Source: Phytophthora sp. 'mugwort' (Eukaryota > Oomycota > Peronosporomycetes > Peronosporales > Peronosporaceae). Taken from it: a DNA stretch of 64,000 nucleotides. The translations under genes were made by a program, and so were the position numbers. How positions within the stretch are numbered: the stretch's first letter is position 1; every line of letters starts with the position of its first letter. Under the pieces are notes generated by a model, which ran no database searches, had not been told where the DNA came from, and was given only the letters and a program-made list of their open reading frames with translations. Positions 20,962 through 31,742 of the stretch are shown here, piece after piece. Location: contig JAUCEF010000002.1 in assembly GCA_033558025.1 (NCBI GenBank), forward strand, positions 2,480,001 to 2,544,000, read 5' to 3'.

Positions 20962-21065
20962 TGGCAGGTATATCGTCGCTACGTCGGACTGGCCTCTTCA
21001 ATCTTCCGACGCCTGAATCAGCTCCATAGTGCAAGGAAATCGGACACAAGACGACCGCCGCCATC

Positions 21066-24000
21066 ATGACGGAGCCGTCCGCTGTCGACGTGGACGCGCT
21101 GCTGCCCGAGACGCCCGTGGGCGCCATCGCCACGCTCACGTCGGCACGTGCTAAGGCTCAGTCGCTCACACGTGCGCAGCAGCCACCGCGGCTCTTCGGC
21201 GGGTACCTTCGCAAACGCTATTCGAGCAGTTTATACATGGGTTCGTGGCGTTTCTGCGTGCTGCAAGGCGCGCGTCTGCGCTGGTATCGCAGCAAGGAAT
21301 GCGCCGAGACGGACACGCAGCTACGTGGCGAGGTCTGGGTACAGAGCATCGAGAGCTGGGACGGCCGCGGCACGCTCTCCAAGTCTCCGCACGCCTTCGC
21401 AGTGCGTACCACGTCCAAGAAACTGCTGCTGTGTGCGGCCGAGTCGGCACGCGATCGAGAGATGTGGCTGGAGCAGCTGGAGCGCGTGTTGCAGCGCTCC
21501 AAGAGCACAGCGGACCTGCTTGCGGCGGTACAGGGCAATAGTAACAACAGCAGCAACAACGACGACGGAGGACGCCGGATCGTCCCCGGAGACATGAGGC
21601 CTCCCACGGACTCGTCGACTGGAAGTTTGCCGCCGCCCACGCCCTGCGCATTCCCGTCGCCTGCGGTGAGTGAACGACCCGCGGCGAGTTCGGATGCGAC
21701 GTCCATTCGGTCGGCACCGTCAGACTTGACGTACGGACAGTCGCTGACGATGGGGGATGCCGGATGTGCAGAGTGTTTTGTACGCTTTAGACCGCTGGTA
21801 GTGCGTCGCGTGGTGTGTGGCTCCTGTGCACGTGCGTTCTGTGCGCGACACTGTAACCACGGCATCCGACTGCAACATTTAGGGCTGCGAGCTGCGCGAC
21901 GCTGCTGCGATCACTGCACCCAGCGACAGGAGTTTATTGGTTACCTTCGCACTTCAAAGCGGTTCCTGGGACCTATGGCAGGTCGCGGTATCTCGATGGA
22001 CGCGCTGGTGGCACGCAGCGACGCTGCTACCGCTGCCCAGAGGAACCAGGGAGGCGACACGCTTGCTCGGATGCTGCACAAGCTTCGTCACGGACCGATG
22101 ACGCTGAATCGCACTATCAAGATCCTGTACCAGACGCGTAAGAAACCGCATCTCTTCCGCGTGGCTTGTGAACGACTTCCGTTCTACACTGAGACGTGTG
22201 TGGATCGAGTGGAGAATCTGTGGTACCAACTGCTGCATCTCGTGCAGTGCCTCGATGCAGAACCGGCACCTCGCTGTGTTGCTCAGCTTTTCTATCTGCA
22301 GCGCTACATCCGTGCCATTTGCCGTCGTTGCCCTCGTATTGCCTTGCAGACCATTTGGCACGTGCAGGCCTCGGTGGGAGATGGAAGCTACCACAATCTG
22401 CACCCTCATACGCTCTTGTCGCTGCTTGGCTTCATCTACCCGAACACGACTCTGTCAGAGAGCTCACGCATTTTTAGTATCTGGAAGGACTTGGTGTTTG
22501 CAGACTGCCCCGAACATCAGCTCGCCCAGATTCTTGCTGACTTGCGGGAGATTAATGGTGCAATGGAAAAACTGATCTCGCTCGAGCCTGATTCTATGAT
22601 TGAACGATGGTTGAACGCTACGACGTTGCCGCAGTTTGAGAACTGTGCTACGGAGCTGGCAACGTCAGGCATTGAGCTCTGTGAGTTCCAGTCCGGTATT
22701 CTATACGACTCGTTGAATATTGAGGGAGGAAAACTCTCTGACGAGTCTCCAGGGACTGGAATCGAGTCGCTGGTGCTTGAACAAGTGAGTTTCGTGCAGT
22801 CACTAGCAGCCATTAGCGAACGATTGCGTCACATTCAGCCCGTGTCGGACCGTGGCAAGTATTTGGCTGGTGAATTGGAGACACTGAACAACTCACTTCT
22901 GTCTTCGGCACTTTATCCGTTGAGCGCAGCATCTGACGAGCTGTACCAAGTGGTGCGCATCCCACCGACAGAAGGCAAGGTGTTTTCCACTAAAATGCGT
23001 GCTCCCACTCTCATCTTTGTGGAGACTGTTCCAGTACAGAGTGCTGGTGCCATTGGTCTCGATGACACCGACACGGATCGTCTCCGTCCGTTTGTATTCA
23101 GTTCACATCCTCGCAATTCGACATTCTTCGAGTCAGCTGTGCTGGATGAAACTGAAACTTCTGTTGTGTCGTCAAGCGGGGAAACCATGCTGTCGCCGTG
23201 CAGTAGCTCCACACTAGCGACGCCTACACCGACAAGCACTGTTGCTGGGCCGATGAGTTGTCCAGATGAATTAGCTCCAATGCAGACAAGTGATGTTTCG
23301 ATAAACGGTTTCGAGAGGGGAAGCGAAAGAAATCCTACTGGTCCTGTCAGCATTTTGAGCCGGCATATGACGAGCAGTGGACGAGACGTATCAGCATCAG
23401 CTACTGGCAGACATCACACTGGTATCATGCCCCACTTGCCGCAACCTAGTCGTGGTAGCAAAATGGGTGCTGGAGCACGTGCTGGACGTCTAGGAGTCGA
23501 GAACTTTGTGTATGACAGCAAAGTATTTGGTGAGAGCTGGGAGGAACGCAAGGCGCGCATCCAAAGTGAATCGCCGATGGGGAAGCTACCCGGATGGAAC
23601 CTATTCTCCGTGATCGTCAAGACCAATGACGATTTGCGGCAAGAAGTCTTCACAATGCAGCTCATTCACAAACTCAAGTCCATTTTCGAGTTTGAAGCGC
23701 CCCATTTGTGGCTACGAACATACCGTATTGTTGCGACTGGAGCCAATATCGGGCTCCTGGAGACAATTACAGATGCCTGCTCGTTGGACCATCTCAAAAA
23801 GACGTTCCCCGGCGGCAATTTGTCTGAATACTTCCGCAGTGTGTACGGCGACCCAGCCAGCTCGGAATTCATAAGTGCGCAGCGTCGCTTCATTGAGAGC
23901 ATGGCCGCGTACTCCATTGTGAGCTATGTGCTACTGCTCAAGGATCGTCACAACGGGAACATTTTGCTCAGTTCGGAAGGCCGCGTGATTCACATCGACT

Positions 24001-24398
24001 TCGGCTTTATCCTAGGCATCGCTCCTGGAGGCATGTTCAGTGTCGAAGACGCTCCGTTCAAGCTGACGAAAGAGATGGTCGATGTGATGGGAGGCCTGGG
24101 GTCGCCAGGCTACAAACACTTCCGTCATTGTTTGTATGAAGGCTTTTTGGTACTTCAAAAGTACCAATCTGAGATTGCTGCTCTGCTCCAAACCACGGGC
24201 CAGCACTCTCCATTCCCATGCTTTCAGGGTGCGAAGTTGGCGCGTGTGATTGCCGACATGAACACGCGGTTGTGCGTCGGACTATCACGGAGAGAGATTC
24301 GGCACCGTGTAGACCACGTGCTGCGCAAGAGCTACAACGCCTGGGGGACTCGACAATACGACTCGTTCCAGCTGCGCAGCAACAACATTCATCCGTAG
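21066..24398 (+). CDS. Phosphatidylinositol 4-kinase, type III beta-like, with PH and FYVE-like domains
   Basis: An intact intronless frame of 1110 residues. A PH domain (about 40-140: FGGYLRKRYSSSLYMGSW to REMWLEQLERVL) is followed by a FYVE-like zinc cluster (about 231-285: CAECF, CGSCARAFC, CCDHC), a helical PIK region (about 330-440) and a carboxy-terminal kinase. The kinase has NDDLRQEVFTMQLIHKL, the catalytic loop LLKDRHNGNILL (Asp at about 960) and the activation Asp in HIDFGFILG (about 978), then APFKLTKEMVDVMGG, which is typical of PI4K beta rather than PI3K. It should make PI4P on Golgi or endosomal membranes. The FYVE-like region lacks the usual RRHHC basic motif (RRVVC here), so PI3P binding is doubtful. 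A Ser-rich disordered segment lies at about 700-800. Start chosen as the first ATG ahead of the PH domain. Confidence 0.88.
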   Translation: MTEPSAVDVDALLPETPVGAIATLTSARAKAQSLTRAQQPPRLFGGYLRKRYSSSLYMGSWRFCVLQGARLRWYRSKECAETDTQLRGEVWVQSIESWDGRGTLSKSPHAFAVRTTSKKLLLCAAESARDREMWLEQLERVLQRSKSTADLLAAVQGNSNNSSNNDDGGRRIVPGDMRPPTDSSTGSLPPPTPCAFPSPAVSERPAASSDATSIRSAPSDLTYGQSLTMGDAGCAECFVRFRPLVVRRVVCGSCARAFCARHCNHGIRLQHLGLRAARRCCDHCTQRQEFIGYLRTSKRFLGPMAGRGISMDALVARSDAATAAQRNQGGDTLARMLHKLRHGPMTLNRTIKILYQTRKKPHLFRVACERLPFYTETCVDRVENLWYQLLHLVQCLDAEPAPRCVAQLFYLQRYIRAICRRCPRIALQTIWHVQASVGDGSYHNLHPHTLLSLLGFIYPNTTLSESSRIFSIWKDLVFADCPEHQLAQILADLREINGAMEKLISLEPDSMIERWLNATTLPQFENCATELATSGIELCEFQSGILYDSLNIEGGKLSDESPGTGIESLVLEQVSFVQSLAAISERLRHIQPVSDRGKYLAGELETLNNSLLSSALYPLSAASDELYQVVRIPPTEGKVFSTKMRAPTLIFVETVPVQSAGAIGLDDTDTDRLRPFVFSSHPRNSTFFESAVLDETETSVVSSSGETMLSPCSSSTLATPTPTSTVAGPMSCPDELAPMQTSDVSINGFERGSERNPTGPVSILSRHMTSSGRDVSASATGRHHTGIMPHLPQPSRGSKMGAGARAGRLGVENFVYDSKVFGESWEERKARIQSESPMGKLPGWNLFSVIVKTNDDLRQEVFTMQLIHKLKSIFEFEAPHLWLRTYRIVATGANIGLLETITDACSLDHLKKTFPGGNLSEYFRSVYGDPASSEFISAQRRFIESMAAYSIVSYVLLLKDRHNGNILLSSEGRVIHIDFGFILGIAPGGMFSVEDAPFKLTKEMVDVMGGLGSPGYKHFRHCLYEGFLVLQKYQSEIAALLQTTGQHSPFPCFQGAKLARVIADMNTRLCVGLSRREIRHRVDHVLRKSYNAWGTRQYDSFQLRSNNIHP

Positions 24399-24978
24399 AC
24401 GTCGGCACGGAGTCGACGCGTTATTTTCAAGTCTTTTATCCAACGTTCCGCGTTGATACAGCAGCTACCGCTCGACGGTAGCTGAGATATAGCGCCGCCT
24501 GTAAGTATTTGGTGCGCGTTCGTTTTCGTCCGCTCGCTGGGTTTGTTTAGGATCTAACCAGACAAATTTAGCACGTAGTTTTGTTTCTGACGGGTGTTGT
24601 GCCAATTTTTCACGGGTGTTGTGTCAATGTGCACTGTCATTGATTGAACTTGTAGTGGGGGGTCACAAAGTGTTTACTCATACTGTATCAGATACATTCG
24701 AGCTTGATAATTGTAATAAGTTGTCGATGCTCGAATTTGCACAACCAAAGCTCCCGTATCTGAAACTGACGGATCAAAAGCGCCACAATTTTACAGTCGC
24801 ACGAGTATTAAGTGTTTAAGCTTATATTATCTTCTTCACAGGCATTTTGTTTCCAGACTATTTGATTCTGAATACCTGAAGTTGTGGCGAATTAATCCAT
24901 ACACTTAAAGCTCGTTACCATTACTTTTTCTAAGGTGAACACGTAGAATAGCGAAATCGAGCAAATGTGGTCCTATTG
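24399..24978. other. Convergent 3' intergenic region
   Basis: Lies between the stop of the PI4K and the stop of the kinesin, which converge. AT-rich with no gene. A short inverted repeat CTACCGCTCGACGGTAG at 24466-24482 could form a hairpin in the PI4K 3' region. Confidence 0.5.
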
Positions 24979-27900
24979 TCAATTGTGTAAACCCTTCATG
25001 CGCGTATTCGTGATATGCTTACGGAGATTCTCATTGTCCTCAGTGAGCATAACGTTTTTGGTGAGCAACTCAGCGCAGCGTCGCTCAACTTGCTCAAGCA
25101 ACGCCATCCACTGAGTTTTCGAGCTCGATAATCGTGATTCCAGTTGCGTTTTGGCCGCACGTAGACTCTCGAGCTCGGTCGAGTTGGTCGTGCCGGTCTT
25201 CGGCTGTGAAGTCGTCGCAGCAGTGTCCATGACGCAAGCTAATTGCTGATTCTGCTGCTGTTGGAGGGTGAGTCGTCGCACTTCTTCAAGCTGTCGAGTG
25301 AGTGCTGCATGCATTTCTGTGATAGCACGGACTCCATCGTTGTTCGGAGCTGGTGCAGCCCGTTCCAGCTCTTTTCTCTCCTTCTGATCACGCAGCAGAA
25401 TTGTATTCTGAGTCTCCACCTCTGCAAGTATCAGCGCTTGCTCCGCACGTTGCTCCATCTCTGTCCTTACTTGTTCCTCTACAGCAACAAGACGTTCTCG
25501 AAGCAGCTTGAGTTCTTCTGTTTCGTGCAGTTCCTCGTCATCTACATGACCCCGATCCTCAGTCTTTTGCAGCCGAAGACGCCGTGTTAGACGCAGACTG
25601 GTATTCCGTACACTGTTAAGTTCGTCCCGAAGTTCTCTTTCACATGTTTGATAAGAAGTTAATAACTCGCGAAGAACTCGAATACCAGCACCAGCTTCAC
25701 GAGTCTCTTCCTTTCCTGATTGGTGAATAAGCGCGAGTTTCAGACGGAAAGTTTCCATTTGCGCTTGCAAGTCGTGACGAGCACGGTCCAACGCCAGCAG
25801 TAGCTCTTCATTCTCCTCATTCTTTGCCTTCAACGCTGCTATCGTTAGCTCTTTGTCGTGGGCTTCGCGAGCTAAATCATGCTGCAGACGCTCCAGTTGA
25901 AGCTCTAGCGAGAATTTAGCAGCTGCGAACGCCGCTCGCTGAGTATCGAGCTCTCCACTTAGTTGTACGACGGTGCGTTCACGCTTACTATCGGCATCTC
26001 GTCCAGCCTGTTGTGTCTCCAATTGCTCTTTCTTGACTGTCAATTCTGCACGCTCTAGCTCCAGTTCACGCCGCACCACATCTTTACGCATCGTCTCAAG
26101 TTTTGCCTCAAACTCCGTAGCTCGCAGACGCAACAATTCATTTTCCGATCGAAGCTGCGTGCTCTCAGCTTCCTGAGCCTCAATTTGAGTCTGTCGGGCT
26201 CGTAATTGCGACGCCAGAGCTGCCATTTCACCTTGGATTTTCTGCTTCTGGTTTACAGCGACAATGAGCTCCAGACTGAGCTGTTGGTTCTTCTTAGCTT
26301 CGGTGTCTCGAGAACTTTCCGCAATCTTCGCAGCCTTCTGCAGCATTGCCAACTCACCACCTAATCGTGTTTTGTCAGCTACGAGATCGTTCATTTTAGC
26401 ACACAAATCCTGGATCTGCGTGGCTTTGATGGCGTCGTCTTGTTGGATCTCTACAACAAGTTGCTCCGTCCTAATCAACCGCGTTTCAACCTCGAATTTG
26501 TCACCATCGAGTTGCTGCACTTGAGTGTCGCGCTCCAGTTGAAATGCGACGAATGCTTTACTTAACGCCAGCTTTTCTTGCTCACAGGACAGCAACTCAG
26601 TTCGGAGAGAGAGTTCATTGTCGAACAGCTCGCGATACTTAACGCGTAGCTGGCCTAGCTGTGTGGTTAGTGCATCTTTGTCTTCACGCAGTATTCGACG
26701 CTCTAAATTATTTTGAATCAGCTTACCCTCCAGGTCGTGGAGTCTCCGTTCATAGTCTGGTAGCCCTTGTTTCCCATCTCCTAGAGCTTGCTTAGCTGCT
26801 ACAAATGCAGACGTAGGAATAAGCTGCTTCTGTACCATGTATTGATGTCTCCGCAGGCCTTGAAGCATGTCGTTGTTTACAACAGGAAACGTGTACACAC
26901 GAGGCAGCATTTTGCCAAGTTGCAGAGTAGCTATAGACCCTTTCATATCCCCAGGACTCAAGCACATTAACACAAAGGTAAGACAATTGCCTCCTAGCGC
27001 ATCTTCAAGCAGCATTGTCAATTGAGAGCCTTGGTAGCGAATCACTTGGTCCTTGTCACTGCTGCTTAAAGTTTCAACAACTTCTTGCAGCGCGAATAGT
27101 GACTTGTTCAGCAATGGACCCTCCGACAATCGCACTGCTGCTCCCGACTTTTAACATACCACGCCGAAAAATACAAGCCATAACGTATCTAGTTCAGTTG
27201 TTATGGATATTTGTAAAAGAGAGAGAGACAGAGAGAAGACTTACACGTATGAGACGGTCAGTAGCTGGTAAATCTACGACGTCGAAGAACGAGTAAAGTT
27301 CTTGTGCTGGTGCCTCACGAAACGCAAACGTTTGCTTGACAAAGATCTACAAACTCTTCTTAAGTACCAAAACTTCACAAAAAAAAAAAAAAATATGGAC
27401 AATGTGCTGACTTTACCCGCAACACGGCACTCGTGAACTCGGAAGAATTGCCGTACAGACCGTTGGTACTTCGTCTGGCACTGACTCCAGCGCCAAATAA
27501 TTTGCAAAAATCCTCTACACACGTCAGTGGCCCTGACTGGATCAAGTTCTTGATGGTTTTCCCCAGCACTGGGTCATCCTCAATTACCAAATCTTGTCTG
27601 TCGCTCTCTCGGTCGCCACTGCTGGTTACAGCTAAAAGATCCTACCCTCCTCATCAAGCCACGAATGGAATTTTAATACCGATATTTACACTAAAAGAAC
27701 TGAAAAACAAGCGATGAGCTCGCACATACCGTGATTGTCTCTTCAAATAGCTCGACGAACGATATGTGCAGAGAGAACGTCGCCGAGAGGAGGATTTGGT
27801 TCTTTCTGTCGCTAGATTTCCCGCCGTTTGTTGTCAGTACCGACGAACCGGTGCTGTTATTATTCATTGCGAGTACTTTACTCTGAAGCGTATCAAATAA

Positions 27901-28469
27901 AACCTGGATTATTGCAGTAGCAAGATCTTGCTCCGGCATGGGCGAGAAAAGCACTCGACTCTTCTGTGTCTTCGCAGACCCAACGGCGAGCACAGAAACA
28001 TTCACGCCTTCCACGCACGCGGCAAGGAGGGGCTGCAGTGATCTTTCCATTACGTCTCCTTCCGTTGCCTGCTGATAGACATGATCCACCAGTAGTCCAA
28101 AAGTCTATTTGCCACAATAAAAGACCACACATCAGAATTTCGCTGGGCATTAATCATGTCCTCATAAAGGATCCCCATACTTCGCCCGTTGAGTCATTAA
28201 CAACTTCAATCTGCTTGCCATCTTTTACACGCAACGCCGAACTGTCTGCAGAGAGAAAAACGACCACGTAATTTATTACATTATAACTATGTAGAAGATA
28301 AATGACCGGACGAACCTGGTTTGGCCGGTGGTAAACCGATGTATCCGTGCATCTGTCCATCCGATGCTCAGGCTTAGGACCTTTGTCATTGCATTACCAT
28401 TCATTTAGCCAAGCTTCTCACCTGCACAGGGACACCTTTGAATCCTCGAGCCATCCCATTCGCTGTCAT
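24979..28469 (-). CDS. Divergent kinesin-like protein with long coiled coil and degenerate ATPase motifs
   Basis: Predicted exons, right to left: a first exon from the ATG at 28469 (MTANGMARGFKGVPVQ; its end is uncertain), 28245-28181, 28104-27730, 27641-27417, 27346-27245 and 27147-24979. All listed introns (76, 88, 70, 97 nt) have GT-AG ends and keep frame. The motor core is recognisable: FGLLVDHVYQQATEGDVME, FVELFEETITDLL, NKSLFALQEVVETLSS, YQGSQLTMLLEDALGGN. But the Walker A loop reads VGSAKTQKSR instead of GQTGSGKT, switch I reads GNSSEFTS instead of NxxSSRSH, and switch II reads DLPATD instead of DLAGSE. The remaining about 600 residues are heptad-rich coiled coil. It may be a motor that has lost ATPase activity and acts as a microtubule-binding or scaffold protein. 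The first exon and one upstream intron are not settled. Confidence 0.75.
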
Positions 28470-28621
28470 TATTTTACTTCCTCCCCTTTATAATAAATCT
28501 CCGCGAAAGGGCTTTCATTAGCAAATCCCCCTTCCCATAATATTTATCCTTTTCAAACGTGGATTCTCAGTTGTTGTTCTACTACAGTAGTTGATAGAGT
28601 AGCGAAGTACTTAGTAAGAGC
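28470..28621. promoter_or_regulatory. Shared promoter region of kinesin and TMEM198-like genes
   Basis: The two starts diverge with 152 nt between them, so both promoters must lie here or overlap the genes. A plus-strand TTTCATTAGCAAATCCC at about 28515 weakly resembles the oomycete Inr/FPR core promoter (GCTCATTYYNCAWTTT) and precedes the TMEM198-like gene by about 100 nt. The match is partial. Confidence 0.35.
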
Positions 28622-29401
28622 ATGCATGTTAGTGCGATCACAGTACTACTCGTGACCGGGTTAATCGGCGTTAGTGGTCATACACGATCTCCAGGATATT
28701 TTCCTGATCACGTCCACATCGAACCGGGCGTCGTCGCCGAGTTCGCAATCATCGCGGGTCTTGTCGTTTGTCTCTACGGCTTTCGACTATTACGTGGGCT
28801 GGTTTTCCTCTGTGGTTTCCTCGTCACGGGACTGTTGATGGCGGCAGCGTTTGAAAACACTTTCGGATTGAAGACGTGGGTACTCGCAGCTTCCTGGATT
28901 GGATTCGCCGTCCTGGGCCTTGCTGGAGGTTGCGTCGCGTTGACGTTCTTTCCGTTGGGCTTGTTCTTGGTGGGATCAATGCTGTCTTATGCGTTCACTT
29001 CATCACTTCCGTATCGCTTGCTACCAGGTGAACCCAGTGCAGTAGTGGATGGAGCCGTCGTGCTGCTGGGTGGTATCCTCGCCTGGTTGCTGGTGCATCC
29101 GTTTGCGATTGTCTTTAGCAGTCTCATGGGCTCTATAGCAGCGACTTGGGGGGTTGGCTACTTCGTTGGCAAGTATCCGAGCAGTGACGACATCGAATAC
29201 TTCCAGTCACACATGAAAAGAAGCAGAGAGCCTTGGGTCTATGCAGTCCCGGGAGCTTGGTGGGGGTACCTGGCTGTAATGCTTGTGTTGTGTGTGGTTG
29301 GAATGGTCAAGCAATGTCATGATGTCGGCAAGACGCGTAGCTACAGTCGAATTGGCCGCTACACTGGCTGGCGATCGAGTCCAAATATCCCTCTTCCGTG
29401 A
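28622..29401 (+). CDS. TMEM198 / DUF4203-like multi-pass membrane protein
   Basis: An intact 259-residue frame. A signal-peptide-like start (MHVSAITVLLVTGLIGVSG) is followed by about six more hydrophobic helices: AEFAIIAGLVVCLYGF, GLVFLCGFLVTGLLMAAA, WVLAASWIGFAVLGLAGG, ALTFFPLGLFLVGSMLSYA, VVLLGGILAWLLVHPFAIVF and a last one near residue 220 (GYLAVMLVLCVVGMV). The glycine-rich helices and the early CLYGFRLLRG loop fit the TMEM198 family, whose animal members act at membranes in Wnt signalling; the oomycete role is unknown. The tail is short, basic and cytosolic. Topology is by hydrophobicity only. Confidence 0.75.
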   Translation: MHVSAITVLLVTGLIGVSGHTRSPGYFPDHVHIEPGVVAEFAIIAGLVVCLYGFRLLRGLVFLCGFLVTGLLMAAAFENTFGLKTWVLAASWIGFAVLGLAGGCVALTFFPLGLFLVGSMLSYAFTSSLPYRLLPGEPSAVVDGAVVLLGGILAWLLVHPFAIVFSSLMGSIAATWGVGYFVGKYPSSDDIEYFQSHMKRSREPWVYAVPGAWWGYLAVMLVLCVVGMVKQCHDVGKTRSYSRIGRYTGWRSSPNIPLP

Positions 29402-29509
29402 ATAGCAGGGAATTTCCCAACGAATTGAGGCGAGTACAAGCACGTAGCAAGGGCAGAAGTTAGTAGAAAGACGCTTCTCCATTCATTGTTGGGGGTCACG
29501 GTCTAATAA

Positions 29510-30983
29510 TCAGTTGAGGACAGATGACTTGTCGTCGCCCTGTTTTGCAAGTTCCACCACGAGTACAGCAGCTTCAATGATCGCTTGCAAGTCGTCCTTC
29601 TCCATGATAGCGCCGCTGTCATCGCCGCGGGAAATTTCCATCGAAGCGTCCTGGTACTGGGAGGCGCGATCTACGAGACCATTCAACAGACTGTCTTCCA
29701 CCTCAAGCGTAGCTGCTGTAGGAAGATCAAAACGCCTGATGACATAGCGCAGCCACGCCGCCACATTGGAGGCGCCCTGGAAGCCGCTGGCAGCCGTCAG
29801 TCGGTCAGCCGCGTTCTCCAGCTTGTCACGCAGCTCGTCGAAGAACGGATCTCCCTCGTTCTCCCTCGCCAGCTCCTCATACTGGTCGAACACGAACGGT
29901 AGAAATGCCGTGGCCACCTGGGTGTGCGGTAGATCCGAGATGCCGCCCATGGCTACCGCTAACGCCTGCGTCGCTCCGGTTCCCGACGAGTTGGCCGCAA
30001 TTCCCGACACCAAGCTACCGACTGCAAACTGTTGACGCAAGACTGCGCTCTTTAAATCCAGTTTACCTTCCTTGAGCGGCGCCGCGAGAGCTCGCGCCAC
30101 AGCCTCCAGCCCCTCCAGTGCCAACTTGGTCGTCGCATCGTCCGCGCAGCCCAACAAGTAGCTCTCCACACATTGACCCAAGGCCGTCAATGCGCCCTGT
30201 ACCGTCGCCCGCAGCGGCACCGTCAGCATCAGCGTCGGATCAATAAGCACGGCCTGCAACGTCATCAAGAGTTCGTCATCCATATGCTACAAAAAAGGAA
30301 ACTTCAACTTGCCCCTCTTTCCAGTCGTCACCAACCTCTGGCACTATCTCTTTGCCGGACGCAAAGAGCAACTTAGTCTCAGCGTCTTCGTCTAGTAACA
30401 GCGTGTTTTTAGCCACCTCGGCGCCACTGCCAGCAATGGTCGGGACCAGCAGGAGCGGCGTGGTGTCCAGTTTCCTTTGCTGCAACTTAACCACCATTTC
30501 CTCGTCCTCCTCGTCCTGCGTCGCCACAAAGTCGACGGCGCTGCCACCGTTCGCCAGTACGACCGCCACTGCGCGCGCCATATCCATGGCGTTGCCCCCG
30601 CCGAAGGCCACGACACCGTCGGCGCCCACGCGCTGTGCCGTGGCAACCGCGTGATCCACTCCTTCCACGGTCGCGCAGTCGCGCTCCAGAGTGTACTGGA
30701 AGCAGGGCATGCCAGCCCGCATGAGCAAGAACTCGGCGTACTGCGTGCGCGCCGCGGCTGCAGCTTCGCGGTCGCGCACCAGCAGCACCTTGCGAATGCC
30801 GCTGGCGCGACATAAGGCGCCCAGCTGCGTTGACGCAACTTTAGCGCCGAACAGGACGCGCCCCGGCTGACCCGACTCGCTCAGCTCGCGCGGCGGAGCG
30901 TCGAAGCATGACGAGATGGAAATGCGGCGCGCAAGGCGGCGCGAAAAGAGGCACGCGCGGGGACGCAACATTAACATGATCAT
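29510..30983 (-). CDS. Mitochondrial iron-alcohol-dehydrogenase-like protein (ADHFE1/HOT relative), metal site altered
   Basis: Two exons, 30983-30336 and 30286-29510, joined in phase 0 across a 49-nt GT-AG intron, give about 474 residues, the usual length for this family. The first 25 residues are rich in Arg, Leu and Ser without acids, as in a mitochondrial targeting peptide. The nucleotide-binding loop GGGNAMDMARA (about residue 125) and TIAGSGAEV (about 185) match the family. In the carboxy-terminal domain the metal-ligand segments read QGALTALGQCVESY and TGATQALAVAMGG ... LPHTQVATAFLP: of the four usual ligands (Asp, three His) only the His of LPHTQ seems kept. Family members act as NAD-dependent dehydrogenases or hydroxyacid-oxoacid transhydrogenases; this one may have changed metal use or activity. 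Confidence 0.8.
30287..30335 (-). other. Predicted 49-nt intron in the ADH-like gene
   Basis: Minus-strand GTTGGTGACG ... CCTTTTTTGTAG, with a pyrimidine run before the AG. Removing it joins KEIVPE to HMDDELLMTL in frame, just before ALIDPTLML-type sequence that the family has at this point. Without splicing the first frame stops at a TGA a few codons on. A 22-nt alternative (donor at CAA|GTTGAAG) also keeps frame but is implausibly short. Confidence 0.7.
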
Positions 30984-31742
30984 GATGTGTGGCGATTAAG
31001 TATGGAGTATCGACTTCGAAGCCGATAATGGTGTAGGTATATCAGATTGTGAAGGTGTATCCAACTCGTGCTCGAAGTGCCAAACGATTCTAGAAAGTCG
31101 GATAAATGTCTTGCCCATCAGTAAAAAGAAGCTCTCAAATTCTGTGTACAGGAACGTCGTGACGATCCATAAGATGAGACGGCGCCAAACAAAAAGATGC
31201 TAGTTAACATTTTACCGTTATCGAGATAAACGATTGGGAAGAGGAGGCATCTATATTCGTACTTAATCGAGATTTGTTTGTCTAAATCTGACACTGTGTA
31301 CAGTCTGCGGGCAGAGCCGAAGAATGGAGGGGCTTGCGGCGTTGTCAACGGCAGACGAAGGGCAGGCGATGGGTGCACCCGAGCGTAACTATAGCAGTGA
31401 CGGCAGCGCAGACAGTGTGTGAGAACCTGACTCCGATGATGCTCGGTCAATTGGAGACGAGAACGCGCAGATAACTGTCGTTGAAACTCCTAGTGACGAA
31501 GAAGTCGAGGACACAAGCAACTTTTTTTTTAAGTGAGGACCTCCGAACTAAGGTATCCCGCCTGATTTAAGAAGACGCGTGTAAAAGAGGTGTCTGGAAG
31601 GCAAGGCAGCAGCGCTGGAGGGGTTTCTGTGCTAGCTGTCGCAGATGTCTAGTGTGGAGAGGAAGCAGAGCATTCTGACAACACTTGCAATTCTGAAAGA
31701 GACCGATAGACCGATAAAGTAACACGACACCGTGGACATGGG
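30984..31742. other. Intergenic, no gene seen
   Basis: Upstream of the ADH-like gene. A 110-residue minus frame (31450-31118) has no recognisable domain and no neighbours in frame. From about 31500 the sequence looks like the broken start of the element whose transposase-like gene begins near 31743. Confidence 0.4.

Noticed and set aside
21166..21865. Minus frames inside the PI4K
   Set aside because: Opposite the PH domain coding sequence; GC-rich third positions keep them open. No domain content.
25243..25590. Plus frame rich in Leu/Phe opposite the kinesin coiled coil
   Set aside because: Complement of Glu/Lys/Gln-rich heptads gives hydrophobic codons; not a membrane protein gene.
30287..30335. 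Frameshift making the ADH-like gene a pseudogene
   Set aside because: A clean GT-AG 49-nt intron with a pyrimidine tract restores the frame in phase 0, so splicing is the better reading.
30392..30838. Frames overlapping the ADH-like gene on both strands
   Set aside because: Ala/Arg-rich shadows of a GC-rich true coding region with clear family motifs.
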